Shown here piece by piece: positions 1-14,445 of a stretch of 64,000 nucleotides of DNA. The stretch spans positions 411,128 to 475,127 of the forward strand of contig NW_024104615.1 in the NCBI RefSeq assembly GCF_003945595.2, given 5' to 3'. The DNA comes from Pipra filicauda (lineage: Eukaryota > Chordata > Aves > Passeriformes > Pipridae). Position 1 is the stretch's first letter. Every line of letters begins with the position of its first letter. Under the pieces are notes generated by a model that had not been told where the DNA came from, searched no databases, and saw nothing but the letters and a program-made list of their open reading frames with translations. The position numbers were made by a program, and so were the translations under genes.

Positions 1-3000
1 ATGACATTCCTTGATAGACTGTTCCAGAACATTAACACATTTATAGCTTGATTTTTTTTCCTAATATTTAACCAAAGTAGTATTTGCTGAAACTTCAGCT
101 GCAATTTCCCTTGGTTTGTTGTGATAAGCAGAGATAATAATTGATCACTGACCCCTTTCCTTATAATAATCTTTTACATTTTACCATTTTGAAAGGTTAT
201 CAGCATTACCTCTCCCCAGTCACAGTCATCTCTTTTCCAAAAGTAACAAATCCTTTCCTCTTTCATTTCTCACAGATAATGCTTTTTAAATGCTTCTGAC
301 TATTCTTATTGTTCTTTTTGGGAATGTCTTCCTTTTAATGTCTGGTGCTTTGACCTCTCCAAATGAGGTCACACCAGTGCTACAAAGAGTAAATTTTGCT
401 CAGTTCAGTGACACTCCTGCTAATACATCCCAGAGGGAGATTGATTTTCTATGCCACAGTGCCTCACTGACTGCGTGTTTTTTCAGTTTGTGACCCAATC
501 CCAATCCCTGTTCTGCAGCTCTGCTACCTTGCCAGGCATTGGCCATTTTGTGCTTGATTTTGTCTTATTATCATCGTCTGCACTTACTTCTACTAAACTT
601 CACTTTGTTGACTTTAGATCTTCAGTTTCTCCATTCAGGCTGGTTCTGCATTTGGTACAAATCCAACAATTACATTTGCAGGCACTGTTTTTACCTGTAG
701 AGATTCTGCTGCTCAGCAAGTGTCCCAGCAAAGCAGAACCAAGGCTGGAGTGGAGCTCTCCAGGACTGGGGTTCCTCATTAAGGAAGGCCTCTCAGGAGC
801 ATGTAGACGAGGAATAGCAGTAACGTTAGACATGCAACACTTGCTATCACTGTATTAGTTTTCTTTTGCTATAACTCTAAGATTAAAAAAAAAAAGAAAA
901 ACCCCACCTTCATTATTCTGCTGGTAACATCCCTCAAATGCTTTGGTCTTTCAGATGTTGGTATCTGCCTACAAACAAAAGACTGGGTCCCATGCACACT
1001 CAGCAGGCCTCAGCTGAACTGATCCCTTTTAACTGGCTGCATTCTGAAAGCAGTTCACACACTAATGGGAGAGAATGTCATAGTCCGGGAAAGTCTTTGT
1101 AACTCGATGGACCTACGAACTCTTGAAAGCATACTTAATTGTACTGAGTGGAACAGCTTGCTTTTAAAATGCAACTGTTGTTAAGACCTGTAGATAGCAA
1201 ATTAGAGCTAATGTACAATGACTTTTAAAAGTATATAAGCCAGCAGATGCATACATTAAAAATAATGCACAGAGCAACAACAGAGAAAAGATATTCCTGA
1301 ACTTTTTGAAAAGACATAAGTTAAATAATAATATTATTGTAATAGGCAGGAATCGGCCTAAATTGCTGTCCCAGTGGCCAAGTGGTGCTGCTAGTAAAAT
1401 GCCTGCACAGATACCATGTCATAGCAGATGACACGAGTATTTCACAGTGCTGAAAGGAATGTTCTGTTTCTCCACCCCACAGCAAAAGAAAAGACATTGC
1501 TTGCTAAAGTACTTAATACATTTGAAGTATGCTCACTTGAGACTAAAGACAAGCTTTTTTTCTCTTATGACTCATCTTAACCTCGTTATAATTTCTTTAA
1601 TAACAGCTCCCTTCAAGTATATTTTGTATATAAGAACTTGAGCCAAGTGTGTTTGACCAAGTGGGTATTCATCTTATCAAGACAGTTTATAAAGAAAAAG
1701 TTATGTAAATGTTTCTCTTAATTTATAAAATGCGCCACAATTCTGTTTTTTGAACTGTGTTATACTGGCCTAAGATCCTACAAGTGAAAAACTATCCAGA
1801 ACTGAATTTTACTTGATCACAGAGAACACCCCTGGCATAGGCAGGGGATTTCCCACACTATCTCTGTTTCTCTTGACTTCTTTTCATTCACTGTCTAGGA
1901 TAGAGAGTATTCACACATAATACTGTTCTACTTTTAATTTTCTATAGCGTGCTTTGGGGTCAGACTCTTGTTTGGATCATAGACTGAACTCAGCAGCCGA
2001 TAGCAACTGAAATTCCAATCTAGTCTAAGGAGAACAAGTACTTTTGCCCCAGTCAGGGCCTTAATATGCCCCATGGAACAAGAACTCAAATACTTCTTCA
2101 TATACATGCTCTGCACACACACCACCACTGCTTCTGGTTAGAATGTGTATTAAGAATGGTATGAATTTTATTTTATGGATCAATTGTTACTAAAAATAAT
2201 TACACAGCATTAGGCAGCAGCCACTTTCAAAAATGTCATTATCACAACTGCTGGATTAATCTAAAAAGGAATACCAAAGTGATTCATTTGTATTAAGGGA
2301 GAATAGGCTGCAGGCTATGATTTCAAAAATCAATATTTTTTTTAATACAGAGGAATAAAACAAATGTATTAGGGTGCAGTGGCTTATTAAAAAACACTCT
2401 CAAACAATTCTGATGACATGTCATTAAGACCACCAATGGACAAGAAGAGCCTGGTCAGTGGTCTTCTCCAGCCATCAGTACCCATTTAGTCAGTACTCTG
2501 GGACCAGTAGCCGTGGCAAACACTTCCTGAAAAATTACTGTGCAGGTTCAAATGTGCCAAAGGGCTCTGATTTGCAATACATGGGGAGTTTCATTCTCAC
2601 AGATCTGTGTCTCATAACTTGCTTGGAAATTTTTGCCCATAGGTGAGCCAACGGAAACAGCTTTCAGCCGTTGCACTTCAGAGTCTGGTACAGTAGCTTA
2701 AATTACTACCATTTCACTAAAACTGTGCAAACTAATGTGTCAGGCTATAAACCACGTCAACTGGGAAGCCATAAGGTACCATATCCTGAGCTACACTGTG
2801 CCCAACAATGCAATGGCTACAGCAGCTCCCATATCAGACAAGCAAGGCAGACTGCCCCAGGCAATGCTCCTGAAACAATATCAACAGCTTTGTCCACTGT
2901 AGCACCGATACCACTTCATGATTTAGATTCTTGTGCTGTTATGGTGGTAAGAGGTAAAAAAGGCTACAGGATAGATGTAACAGAAGTCAGGTTCAAGGTG

Positions 3001-5826
3001 AGCTAAACCAGTGTAGTTATTTCCTACCTGTAGAGATCAGCAGTTTAGTGTGAAACACTGTTTTTTCTGTGAAAGCATATAGACTCAAACTACCTACAAT
3101 TATGCACTGCAGACATTTGAACGCTATCTAGTTTTGATTCATTGATCAAATATATTACATAACACACAGAATCTGTCACACAAAACCCGAGACAGAACCG
3201 TCAAATTTCACACATTCCTTTTGGTGTAAATGTGCGAGACACAAACCCATTCCCAAACTTACTGGAATATGAGATAAACCTAAAGATACATTTGGGCTGT
3301 GACTGTGAAAAATAAGTCTATTTTCTGTTGCAAATATGATTAGATATGCATTAAATATGTGTATACTGTTAGATATGTTCTGTATGTTAATAAGTTGGGC
3401 CATAACAGACTAGCAGAGAATCTACTATTCTCTGCAATTGGAAGAACTTTTCTTTCATTGCGGTTTGTCTGGTTTCACATTTGCTTTTCTAGCTTCTATG
3501 GTTGCCTTCCTTGCTTTGGCAAAAGATCATCTGCAGATTGCTCTTTTTTTGTCTCATTATGAAATATACAATATCTCATTCTGAGGAGAGAAATGTATAC
3601 AACTTGCTCTAGAAGCAAACCGTGCAGATTGAAAGAAAATGGTTTAAAATACAGTCACTAGAAGAAGAAAGTATAAGCAGTCTTGGAATTTTAATTGTTT
3701 CTGATCACGGAGAAAAACATATATGGTTTTGGGGAGCCTACTCAATAATAAATGTAGAGGACAGTAAACAAAAGCTTGTTAGTGGGATAGTCTTTCCACC
3801 TGCAAAATAAAACAAAGAATTCTAATTTTAAAAACCCAACTCAAAAATTAACATTCAAAGATCAAAGACAAACCATGAAAATGTTTTATCTCAGTGTCAT
3901 ATGAAGATTTCTAACATTAGATTTCTAACAGTAGAAAAAGGGTAGAATACATGCTAAATAAAGGAAACAGGAAATAGAAGAAAATGCAGTCATAAAACAA
4001 AATTGCCCATGTTCCTGTATCCATACCAGTATCAGAGGAAAATGAATTCTAGATGGAGCAGAATTTTTTTTCATTGGTATTGTTGTGTATATTTCTCCAG
4101 ACAGATTAATAACAGCTGCTACTTCTTCAGCAGCCTAGCTACAGCTGTACAGAAACGTGAAGAAAAGTTCAAGTTATTTTAAGCTGCAAGGATGAAGTTT
4201 TCAAGGTGGTCTCTTAGGCAGCAGCAATCTCAATCAGAAAACTGTCTTACAATTTCTGTCCACAGTTCTCAGCTGCACAATGCCACGGCAGCTGGTCATG
4301 CTGGTAAGGATATATCATGTCAGGAAAATTCACAGCCACTAATGATTGTGTTACTGTGTTAATTATTGTGTTGCTGTAATTACTTCTGCCCTACTGTGGT
4401 AATGCCTGTAGCCACAGGACCTCATTACATTAGGCATTGTATAAGAAGATGAAAATTGGATGGTCAGGTGTTTACATCATGTTAATAGAGGCGGTGGCAT
4501 AGGGTGCAAGGAAATGGTTGGATGACGGTACTCACTGAAATAAAAGGTGTGCACAGAATAGCGGATGTCATCCTGATCTTGGGATTTGCAGCAAAGAACT
4601 TAAGACAGGATTGTGGGGTAGAAGTTTAAACAAAATACCTTTGGATAACAAATGACCTAATGTAGCAAAAGATTTATCTCTATTATTGTGAGCTGATTTA
4701 TCAAAATAAATGTTTAATTGCAGTGATTAAAACAGTCAAGTGTGCAGCTGTTTACTCCATCTACAGAATTAAATTGAGATAAAACACAAGGGTCTACACT
4801 TTTTCCATGTTTGTTTTTGTCAGATCCATAAAAAGCAGACTTTACCAAGTTCATTCAGCATGTCTTTCATGTGACTGATTTCATCTTCCTACAGTAGAGT
4901 GTCAAAATGTGGCAGCTGACCATACTTATCTATTTTTAGAAATAGATATAAAATTGAAACTAATCAGCCTTATTGTGGTAGACTTTCCACAGACACAGTG
5001 CAGATACTCCTTGATCCAAAAGGGCAGATGAAGAATGGGGAGAAAGCGCACAGAAAGCTAAGTGCAGTTTAGCTAATTTTTTTTAAAGAGCAGAACAGGG
5101 CTTTCTACCACCAGCTCTCAGAAAAGCCCAGCATGCTTTTCACTACTCATTTTGCTGTTTTCCTCCATCCTTCTGTAGCTCCAACTAAAACACCTGTGTT
5201 TTCCCAGATTCTCCTTTTCCCCTTGGATACATTTCCCTGGTAGATTTTGAGGATTGGCTGTGTTTGTTTGGAATTTCCATATGTCTGGTAGACAGAACTG
5301 GTGGCACACTGTACTTGTGTGTGATTAGAAATCCCTGGTATGAGTCTACCATGTCAGTCCCTGTGCGATGTCTGTGCTTCAGTGGGTGAGACATGAGTAG
5401 CAACAGTACTTGGCAAACTCTCTGCAGAGGACATCCCAGGCAGGCACACAACAGTCCCATCCCTGACAAATTACTGCTTTTTTGTTCCTGTGCCTGTTGC
5501 TGCCAAGAGCCTGATGCATGTCAGTGTGAGGACAGCAGGACAGATGCAGCCAACCAGTGACACCATTAGCTCTGATCGGCCTTTGCAGGCTCTTGCTTGA
5601 GCTCTTGCTGCTCAGCCCTCCTTAGCCTGGCCACCACACAGTACTGCTTCCAGTGCATCCCAGCTGCCTTCTGTCCCTGGTTATTCCTGCAGCATGTGAA
5701 GCAGCCAGCTCATTCAGCCTTGGTCTCTTTTCAGCCTGGCCCCATTCAGCTTGATGGCCTGCAAGGCCAGCTTGGGTAAGGCCTGTGTGACCACACTGCA
5801 GGCCCCACTCTGGGTTCACAGTCATA
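1..5826. other. Intergenic, no gene recognised
   Basis: This stretch is AT-rich and has only short, uncorrelated open frames (longest about 135 codons) with no recognisable domain. I see no splice-linked exon series, RNA gene or clear repeat family. A perfect kappa-B-like decamer sits at 1844-1854, but with no promoter context it means little. Confidence 0.6.
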
Positions 5827-6315
5827 TTCATAGAATCACAAAACCATTAAGGTTGGAAAAAACTCTTAAGGTCATCGAGTCCAACCCTTAACTCAGCACT
5901 GCCATGTTCACCACTAAACCATGTCCCCAAGTGCCACATTTATATGTTTTTTGAACACTTCCAGGGCAGCCTTTTCTGACTACCTTTTCAGTGAGGAATT
6001 TTTTCCTAATGTCCAATCTAAACCTCCCCTGTGCAACTTGGGGCCATTTCCTCTTTTTCTATCACTTGTAACTTGGAAGAAGAGACGGACTCCCACCTGG
6101 CTACAGCATCCTTTCAGGTGTTTGTAAGGAGTGATAAGGTCCCCCTGAACCTCCTTTTCTCCAGGCTAAAAAACCCTAGCTCCCCCAGATGGTCCTCATC
6201 AGACTTTTGCTCCAGACTCTTCACCAGTTTCATTGCCCTTTTTCTGGACACACTTCAGCACTTCAATGTCTGTCTTGTAGTGAGGAGCCCAAAACTGAAC
6301 ACGGTATGTGATGTG
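5827..6315 (-). mobile_element. CR1 LINE 3' fragment, antisense
   Basis: The + strand begins with the reverse complement of a CR1 3' end (catagaatca near 5830, then a stretch ending in gagtccaaccc). It continues through segments typical of CR1 copies read backwards, such as ctccttttctccaggcta near 6150 and gaggagcccaaaactgaaca near 6282. The copy is 5'-truncated, as most CR1 insertions are, and carries no intact reverse transcriptase frame. CR1 is the dominant LINE of birds and other reptiles. The boundary at the 6315 end is approximate because similarity fades there. Confidence 0.88.
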
Positions 6316-6485
6316 CAGCATTCAAATCACTGAATGATAACAGCATCCAGCTTCAGGGGCTTTTTTGCATTCCCCTGCCACAGTTACATTTCCAAGGCAG
6401 GTTTTTATCCCTGTGTCCTGATGCAAGATGGAGGACTGTTCACTTCCCTGCTGACACAAAACACCCTCCACATGGAGCAACTTTC

Positions 6486-6740
6486 ATAGAATCAAAGGAT
6501 CATAGAATATGCTGGGTTGGAAAGAACCTATCAGAATCAAGTCCAACTCCTGGCCCTGTGCAGGACACCCCAAGAATCACACCATGTGCCTGAGAACGTT
6601 GTCCAAAAACACTTCTTGAACTCAGACAGGCTTGGTGCTGTGACCACTTCCCTGAGGAGCCTGTTCCTGTGCTCAGCCACCCTCTGGGTGAAAAACCTTT
6701 TCCTGATATCTAACCTAAACCTCCCTTGAGTCAGCTTCAT
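6486..6740 (-). mobile_element. Second CR1 LINE 3' fragment, antisense
   Basis: This is a separate CR1 insertion about 170 bp from the first and in the same orientation. Two copies of catagaat near 6486-6510 mark the CR1 3' terminal repeat. They are followed by tgggttggaaagaacct, and the fragment ends in gatatctaacctaaacctcc (near 6706). The text between differs from the 5827 copy, so it looks like a different CR1 subfamily rather than a duplication. It is short and non-coding. Confidence 0.85.
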
Positions 6741-6799
6741 GTCTGAACTTTGTTCAGGCTGAGGGCTGTGGTTCCCAGGTGTAAGTCAAGGAGAAACTA

Positions 6800-7440
6800 A
6801 ATCTCCGTCGATGCACACCCATTGCAGAAACGCGATTTTTTCATAAACCCTGGGCTCCGGCAGCTCCCCCACCTCAACAGGGAACAGGGAGGCCGCTCTT
6901 TTCTCTCCAGTTGAGGCTGGGCACATTTGGGCTTCCCAAGCTTCCGCGCGGGTGCCTGTCTGCGGGAGGCGGTGCGGGCTGCCAGCGGCTGGGAGCGGGC
7001 GAGCTTCCCACGCTGCCCACGAGATGTCCTCCCTGCACCAACACAAGCCCTGCAGCGCCAGCCTGAGAGCGGCTTTATGCAGAGGCATGGAGCCAGATAA
7101 ACTCCTAAATTCAATATTTATGATGATCCCTTTTCCCCAGCGTGGTCCAATTTGGGTTCCCGTGTGCTGAAGCACGTGCAGACTCCGGTCGCAGGGGTGG
7201 CCCCGATCTGCACGTCCCCCGGAGTACCCCAGGTGCCGTCCCTCTCCTGAATCCTGCTGCATGGCTTTGGACATCTAATGAGATAAAAGACTTTATACTA
7301 AAAATAATAAACAGGTAGAGAGAAAATAGCGTATTTGGCAAAATGTTTATCGTATTATTGACTCTGATTTCTGTTAATTCCCAGATTTTGATGATGATGG
7401 CAGGCGCCATCTCCCTTCCCATTCCTCCACGCTGCCCTTG
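6800..7440. other. Orphan GC/CpG-rich block
   Basis: Sequence just beyond the CR1 pair becomes GC-rich with many CpGs, especially 6940-7030 and 7150-7260, inside an otherwise AT-rich desert. Open frames on both strands reach 162 codons (minus strand, 6786-7274), but these follow from the GC content and resemble no family I know. It could be a promoter of an unannotated long non-coding RNA, or a GC-rich repeat remnant. No splice-supported coding exon is visible. Confidence 0.4.
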
Positions 7441-10400
7441 TGTAAAACCAGGGGCAACATGTGACAGTCAGGGGGTATAAAACAAAACAAAGAAATGCAA
7501 CTGTTCTGTATATGGGGTCATATCACAGCCAGAGCACAGAGGTGACAAGAGAAGCAATGAGAGGTCAGTGTCAGCATGGGACACCATCTGTTTTAAATTC
7601 TAGTTTTAAGTTAACACTGCTTGGCCTCTGTACTCAGCAACCAGACTTTTCTGTCCCTGCAGGCAGATACAAGTAGGTGGAGGAAAGTACATCAGTTGTT
7701 TTTGGATATGGTTCAGAGACCCCAAGCCCAAAATGGGTGACCTCCACTGACTGTGAACTGATCAATTCTGTGCATTCAAACAAAAAAAAAGGTAGTCCTG
7801 CCTAATCTCTCCAGATGATTTTCCCGCAGCTGTGGAAATGCCACTACATTCTACTTAGCTCTCACAATATTCACAGGGTTGTCTTTCTTTAAAAAAGTTA
7901 TTTGCATTCAAGGATAGAAAAGGGAATATATGTGATATTAAAATAGTAAAATATGTCCAAATGTCTTATAATTTGAGAGTCAAATATCTTTCACTATTGA
8001 GGAAAATGCAGAAACATCTGGTTTAATTATCCCAAATTTAACTAAACTTTGAATACAACTCAGACTATTTTAGATGTAAAAGCCCATCAGTGACAACACT
8101 TACAGAAATGTAAGAGTATTTTGGGCAATATGAAAACGAACCATTTAATTACTAGAAAGACGGAAGGGGAAGTTATAAAATTTATAAAGTTATAAAATTC
8201 ACTTTTAGACTTAAAAGTGGTTCATTCTAGTTCCTGGTATGCCAGTATTAAATTCCACATATAATTAACCCTTAAGGACCGTAAGATATTTCCTGAATAA
8301 GTACTTTCTAAAATCCTGGTTGAGAGAAGAACCTCATAGACTGACAGAGACTATGGAAATTTTGTGCCCTATGAAAAAAGCAAAATCTAGATCAAAAGTG
8401 AAGAACTCCTATATACTCTTCCACTTCTCCAAAAAGGCTTCTAGATAGGAATACCACTCATTTTAAATGCTAATATCACTCTGTCTTTAGACGTTCATAA
8501 ACTTCATATTATCAGAAGCCAGGAGCATGTACTGGGAGCTATAATTCTTCACATGCACTTTTCTCACGTTCCTTCCCAATTTCCCACTGTACAAACCAGC
8601 ATATTTTGGCCAATCAAGAATGAAAATTCTTATGTTATTTCCCAGCATACTTCAAGGAATTGGTTTGTAGTCACAGCAGACTTTTCAGGATGACTGTGTG
8701 ATGACTGGGAGAGCAATATGAGGTTAGAATAAACCAATGACAAATGCCCACAAGAAAATGAGCATGCCCCTTTTGATAATTGTTGCTCCTCTCCTGAGAT
8801 TACCTGCTGCTGTCTTCCTCCTGGGACTGTATAGGATGTTTTAGATAAGCTGAGGCCAGGTCCTGAAGTATCTTGAATACAGACACCAAAACATTAGACT
8901 GCTCTGAACTATATCTGCTTTGTCTCTACAAGCACTACTATGGAAAGTGCTTGTAGAGTCAAAAGGCCAAGTCTGAAAAGATGCATCCTGTATCAATCAT
9001 ATTTTCATTCTTTACTGCTCAGAGTACCTAAATACTGAAAGTTTCAAGTCCTAGTACTCCACTGCTGGAGACTAGCCAAGACTTACATCATAATGTCTCT
9101 TTTAAAGAGATATAGAGCTTCAGAGGAAAAAAAAATACACTCATCCTGGGTAAGTTATATAAGTATTATTTTAGCAGTGTAATTATACTAGTCCAATTGT
9201 ATAGACAACTATTTAGGTTGTGTTTGTGAGTGACTCTTTTCTCTTATATAACTACTCACTATAAAACAGTATTCAAACCAATGCTTTTAGTTTCAGAATA
9301 TGTTGAATAGTAGGAGGTTGTGGTTCAGCTGCCAAGCAAATCAGAGATGCACACTCTCCCTGGGTATGAACAAAGGAGACAGTTCAATAGCAAGCTCGTT
9401 CAGGGACTTGAGAGTAGTTATTTCACAGCTTCTGACCCTAGATCTTTAGAGTCACTGTTCAGAGGAACAAATCAGGTGCTCTGTGCTTCTTCCAAAGATA
9501 ATACAACAAGGTGAAACTACAAGTCTTAAATGCAGCAACCCAGAGATGGAGAAAGCAAGTATGTACCCCAAATTTCCTTGCATTTACTAATGCATGCTTT
9601 CTTAGACTCCTTTCATAAAGTTGTGTTCTGCAATGTGTAACTGCAATGTGGGATTTCTATTTGGTTAGTTCATACCATGCTGCTGTCAGCATTTTCCCTT
9701 GGTGACTGCTGCTGTGTTTCTCATAACATCTATTCTCATGTTGGAAAAAGGTAGGGTTTAACAAGCCCTGTGGAGACACCTTAGGAAATGGGAAGATAAT
9801 GCTCTATACATACATTTGCAGATATTATTGTCTAGAGACATGAATTCTTCTGCTGAGAGAATATAGAAAAGCCTCTTCTCTTTCAGACTAAAAACTCAAA
9901 TTGTCACAGCAAAAAAATTCAAAATCAGTTTTCAAAGGTCCAGATCTGTTTGGTTTTTTACCTTTCCAAAAATTTCCTTCATGTTCCCCAAGTCTTGCTA
10001 GACTAATGTTTGGGGTGGCTGGGCACCTCAGGACTGAACACTGAGGATTTCCCCATTGCTGGCTCCAAGCAGTCCTCAGGTGGCATTTGTAAAAACTGAG
10101 AACAGAAGACAAGTTTGCAAGGAGCCACATGCCTGGCTCCAGAGCTGTGTGCTCTCAACTTGCCGTTGCCCCTTGCTCAGTCAAACTGGCAGATTCTCTT
10201 CATGCCCTCTCAGCAGACAGTTGTTCTATTCAATTTTTGCTAAAACATCTTCCCACAAAACACTTCAACTTTGATAGATCAGCACTTTCAGATGAAAAAT
10301 AGTTCTACCTAAAAATAAACATCTACTTTAGCTTTGAGAGCTGTAGATTAGATAATTGTATCTGCAAGTACTGACTTTGAAGCTTAGATATAAACATCTC

Positions 10401-13400
10401 CTTAATACCCAACCAAGCTCTGCTAAGAAGAAAGGATGACTTAGAGGGCAATGCAGAAGCTGGAAGAGCCTGAGGCTTGAGATTAAACCCTAGCTTAATA
10501 CTGGTTGATAGTACATCCTATGACTCCCAGAAGGGATGACACAATACAGCGGAGAGGGACCAGCTTTTGGTCGTGTTGTTTTCTGTTCCTGTTAATTATG
10601 TCCTAGACTGAGGTATTTGTACTCTGCACGTGTCTGCTAATGGCAAAGAACCTGTTACAGTCACATTAAAAACATTTTGCAATCTGTCCTGAGTAAAAAG
10701 CTAGAGCAATGTTATGTCTTTTTACAAAGAATGTGCTTCCACTTGGGTTCACTTCATAAATTACATTCTAGATGTTTTTATCACACTATATTGACGCCTA
10801 AAAGTGAACTCTAAAATTCATAGCTATCTTCCTCTCCTATTTCAACTAAAATGGTTTCTTTTTATACCTTTCTATGGCGAACAGTGACAAGCTATTTGTC
10901 TTAAAAAAAGTTAAAGGCAGCACCTGGAAGATTTAAAGTTCATACCACCCAGCCACCATGTGGATTATATTCTCAACATCATGAATTTAGGGTAGGGAAA
11001 ATGTATGAAAAGCAGCTGAATATCTGACCCAGGTTCCCCTTGGTTTTATGCAACCCTGCACAGAAGAGGGAGCACAGTCAAAGGCACTCCAGCCCTTGGC
11101 TCTAACATACAGCAATGCTGAAAGTATGTGAAAATGCACTGGCTTCATAATGACTCAAAACTGTAGATAAGGCATATATGGTCCTATGACTGTGAACATA
11201 GAGGGAGTGCTGCTAGGGCAGTGGTTTGAACATAGATTTAAAAACTGTGAAATGTTTCTGTCAACTGCTCTGATCCCATACCTGCAGTTGCGCAGCTCAT
11301 TGGCTACACGTCTAATTACCGGCATTTTCTCTTTGGATAATATGAAAAGGTCTACTCTACAAAGCGTATCCTAATAATTCAAAATTTTAAAATGGTTTTA
11401 ATTTCTTAATAAATGCAATTAAAATTTAATTTGGCAATATTGTATGAGGTTTCCTTAATCATATGCGACATCTATTACATACATTATCCAATGTACATAA
11501 TCTTTCAGAGCCTACAAGCAGTATATCAAAACCTCCATGTTGCAAAGAGCAACATCACATCTGAAGAGAGGGGACATCAGCACTGGTCCCACCCAGTTGA
11601 GGCTGGGTTAAATGGACAGCTGAATCCTTCTGTGGCACAGAACTGTCTGTTCCACTACATTGCTCCAGTGGCTGAGGGTTCAGATCACTGCCCAGACTCA
11701 GTGCCTCTGCTACTCCATAACTCATCACGTGACACAGAAACAGCAGAGCAACTTCAACAGCTCATGAGTTGCTCAAGGCTCTAAAGTCACATTTGGACAT
11801 TCTGGATAGAGGATATGAATCATGAGAAGTCTGAGAGCTTACACCAGTGTTAGTACTCACAAATGAACAACTTCTCAGCTGAACACTAGGTAAAGGACAG
11901 AAGGAGAAATTCTCAGTTCCATCCTGTAGTTCAGCCTACTTGAAGGAGTTGTACTGGTCTAAAGGCTGTAGTAGTCATTTTGGTGACATCGTTTATTAAA
12001 AAAAAAAAAAAAAACTACAAGAAATTTGGTAAGCCTCTCTGGTCCCCATCATCCTCAAGGCTGTCAGAAGACTATCTTCTTCTAATTACTGTGAGCTACA
12101 GCAAAGCAGTATGTGCTGCTTAGGTGACACTCGTATGCCAAGGCCCTTTAAGACTCTGCACAGTAGCCTACCTTATCCTCATTGCACAGCAAAGCTACAT
12201 CACTTGCTGTACTTGCTGCAATCATAAAGTACAGCTTGCCCCAAAGCATACTTTGATCTCTGTTACTGCTCTATTCAGAAATTTGTTTTTCTTTCTCCCG
12301 GATTGCAAATCTCTACTATCTGCAAGTGTGAACTACCAAACAAGTTTATTATCCCTCTGCAACATTTTTGAAGCTATTAAAGCATGCAGAGATGCAAAAA
12401 AAGGGAAGAAAATCTGGTCCAGAAAGTGGGAAGACTGTTGAAATTATGGTGTCATATTTTGAAATTCTCCTAGGAGGAAATACATGGTTAACAGCAAATA
12501 TACGTGCTGGTTATTTAAGAACTCCCCGCTTACATATCTTTGTTCCTGACAGTTAATACACTCAAGTTTAATTAGATTGTTATTAATCATTGCTAGTTTC
12601 TTGCCCAAATCATATTAAAATTTAATTGGTATGCTTCTTACTTAGATACTTTTGTTTACCCTATTTTTCTCTTCCTCCAGGAAACCCGGGTTTAGCCACA
12701 GAGCCCCATTCCACTAACCTCAAAAACAACCCATTCCTTTTTATATCTTCATTTTTTTCCTGTTATTATGCTCTTTTATCCTGTTGTATTTTTATTCCTC
12801 TCCAGCTACTGAGGAGCTACTTTCCTGAGCACCAGCATTACATACAGCTTGAATCTTGAGATAAATGTAATAACTCCGAAGAGTTTGGGCAGGTATATCT
12901 GTGCTCTAAGGCCTTAAATTAGAAATGAGCACCAAATTTAGATCAAATCAGTTATACAAATCAGCTGTTTATATAATTTTTTTCTTGTATCCTGAGTATG
13001 ATAGTATCCTGTGGTGGCATATGCAATCAATAGAAGCCAGTTGTCTCTCTGACATTCACTGCAGGTTAATAAAAAAAGGTTAATAAAAAACAGAAGGAAC
13101 ACACTAAGATCTCATTTTCTCCTCCTCCTCATCTATGTCGGTGTTGAAGAACTGGTTATAATTAGAACTCTTAAATCTTATGAATGTAAGTGCTGAAGGA
13201 CTCTTTAGAGCTTTGGAAGGAGTTGCTTGGAAGGATTTGAGAAAGCTCTAGAGAACAGTCCTTCCTCCCTATAGCTTGTTAACTAGTACCATGATGGAGG
13301 GAATGTATTTTGTATTGGTAAAGATCTATACACACCTTCTGTTTTCCCCGGACACTTGAGTGAATATTGAACTCCTGACTCAACCACACAGAGGAATGGT

Positions 13401-14445
13401 GAAATTCTTAAAACATGTCTGAATCTCCTGGTACCTGATGAGCTAAAGGATTTTTTCTGAGCAGAACAAAAAGTAATTACTTTAATAAAATGTTATATTA
13501 AAAACATAATATATGTAAAATAGTTAAATGAAAAACCTTAAGACATATTTATGATAGAAGGCAGGACCCCACATGTATATAGGTGAAATTATTATGTTTT
13601 CATGTTAAAAAGCTACAGTTTAGTTCAATCCAAGTTGAACTTGGGTCTCTCATTTTGCAAATCTTGATTACAAGTAGCTTTACCCCGAAGAATGCTGGAT
13701 AATACTTGATCATTTATTTGCCTTCCTATATTCCTCAAGGCCAAATGAAAAGCTATCTGTTTCCCTAAGTTAAAATACAAAATGGTTCAGTCTTGGCTCT
13801 GAGTAGAATATTATTGATTCATCACGTTTCAAGCAAGATGTTGCCTGACCTCAAACCCCTCATAACTTGGATCAGATGAAAGGATTTTGGATGATGACCA
13901 CAGACTCACCAATATTTGTAGGCTGAACGTGTAGCTGGATTTGTGATGGCTGGACATGGATTGGCTTCCATATAATTTGTCTTTTTATCATTTCTATTAA
14001 CATTTTCTGTTTGTCAGGTAAAGCATCAGCATGTAGTGCCTTATAACACATTTGCCACATAATGAGGCTAATGAACACAGAAGTATTTTAGCAACTTCAT
14101 CTATTGTGCTTTCACCAGTTGATAGATAATTGCCATAATGGGACACTTTGCTATTTTGATCTCCTAGAGCATGAAATCCCATTACATATGTACACTAATC
14201 AGGGCTGTCTATCAGTCCTTGCTCACATGAATAACTGTTTACAGACTCTGTTCCAAAACACTTTGCCCCACGCTCTCTTTTCCTAAGGTTTCTGCCACTT
14301 TCACCTCCCTTTTCCTAAATATAAGATTTTAATGTAATTAACTGAAATAAAGAATTAGTTTCTTCCTATGTCATACCTTTCTTCTCCTCCTCCTTAAATC
14401 CTCTTCGAGTCACCAAAGGAGGGGAGAAGAAAGTTTTCAGAAATA
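7441..14445. other. Intergenic, no gene recognised
   Basis: This is AT-rich sequence without a recognisable gene or major repeat. It holds a 12-bp direct repeat (8171-8182 and 8188-8199), a strong short hairpin at 8919-8963 and a poly(A) run at 11998-12014. Open frames are all under about 125 codons and look like chance. Confidence 0.55.
8919..8963. repeat. Hairpin, 13-bp perfect stem extended to 18 bp
   Basis: The arm ctctacaagcact at 8924-8936 is perfectly complementary to agtgcttgtagag at 8946-8958, with a 9-nt loop. After one mismatch four further pairs extend the stem outward. It is shorter than a typical pre-miRNA and no known microRNA is recognised. Confidence 0.7.

Noticed and set aside
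1844..1854. Perfect kappa-B-like motif ggggatttccc
   Set aside because: An isolated motif of this length is expected by chance in 64 kb and has no promoter nearby.
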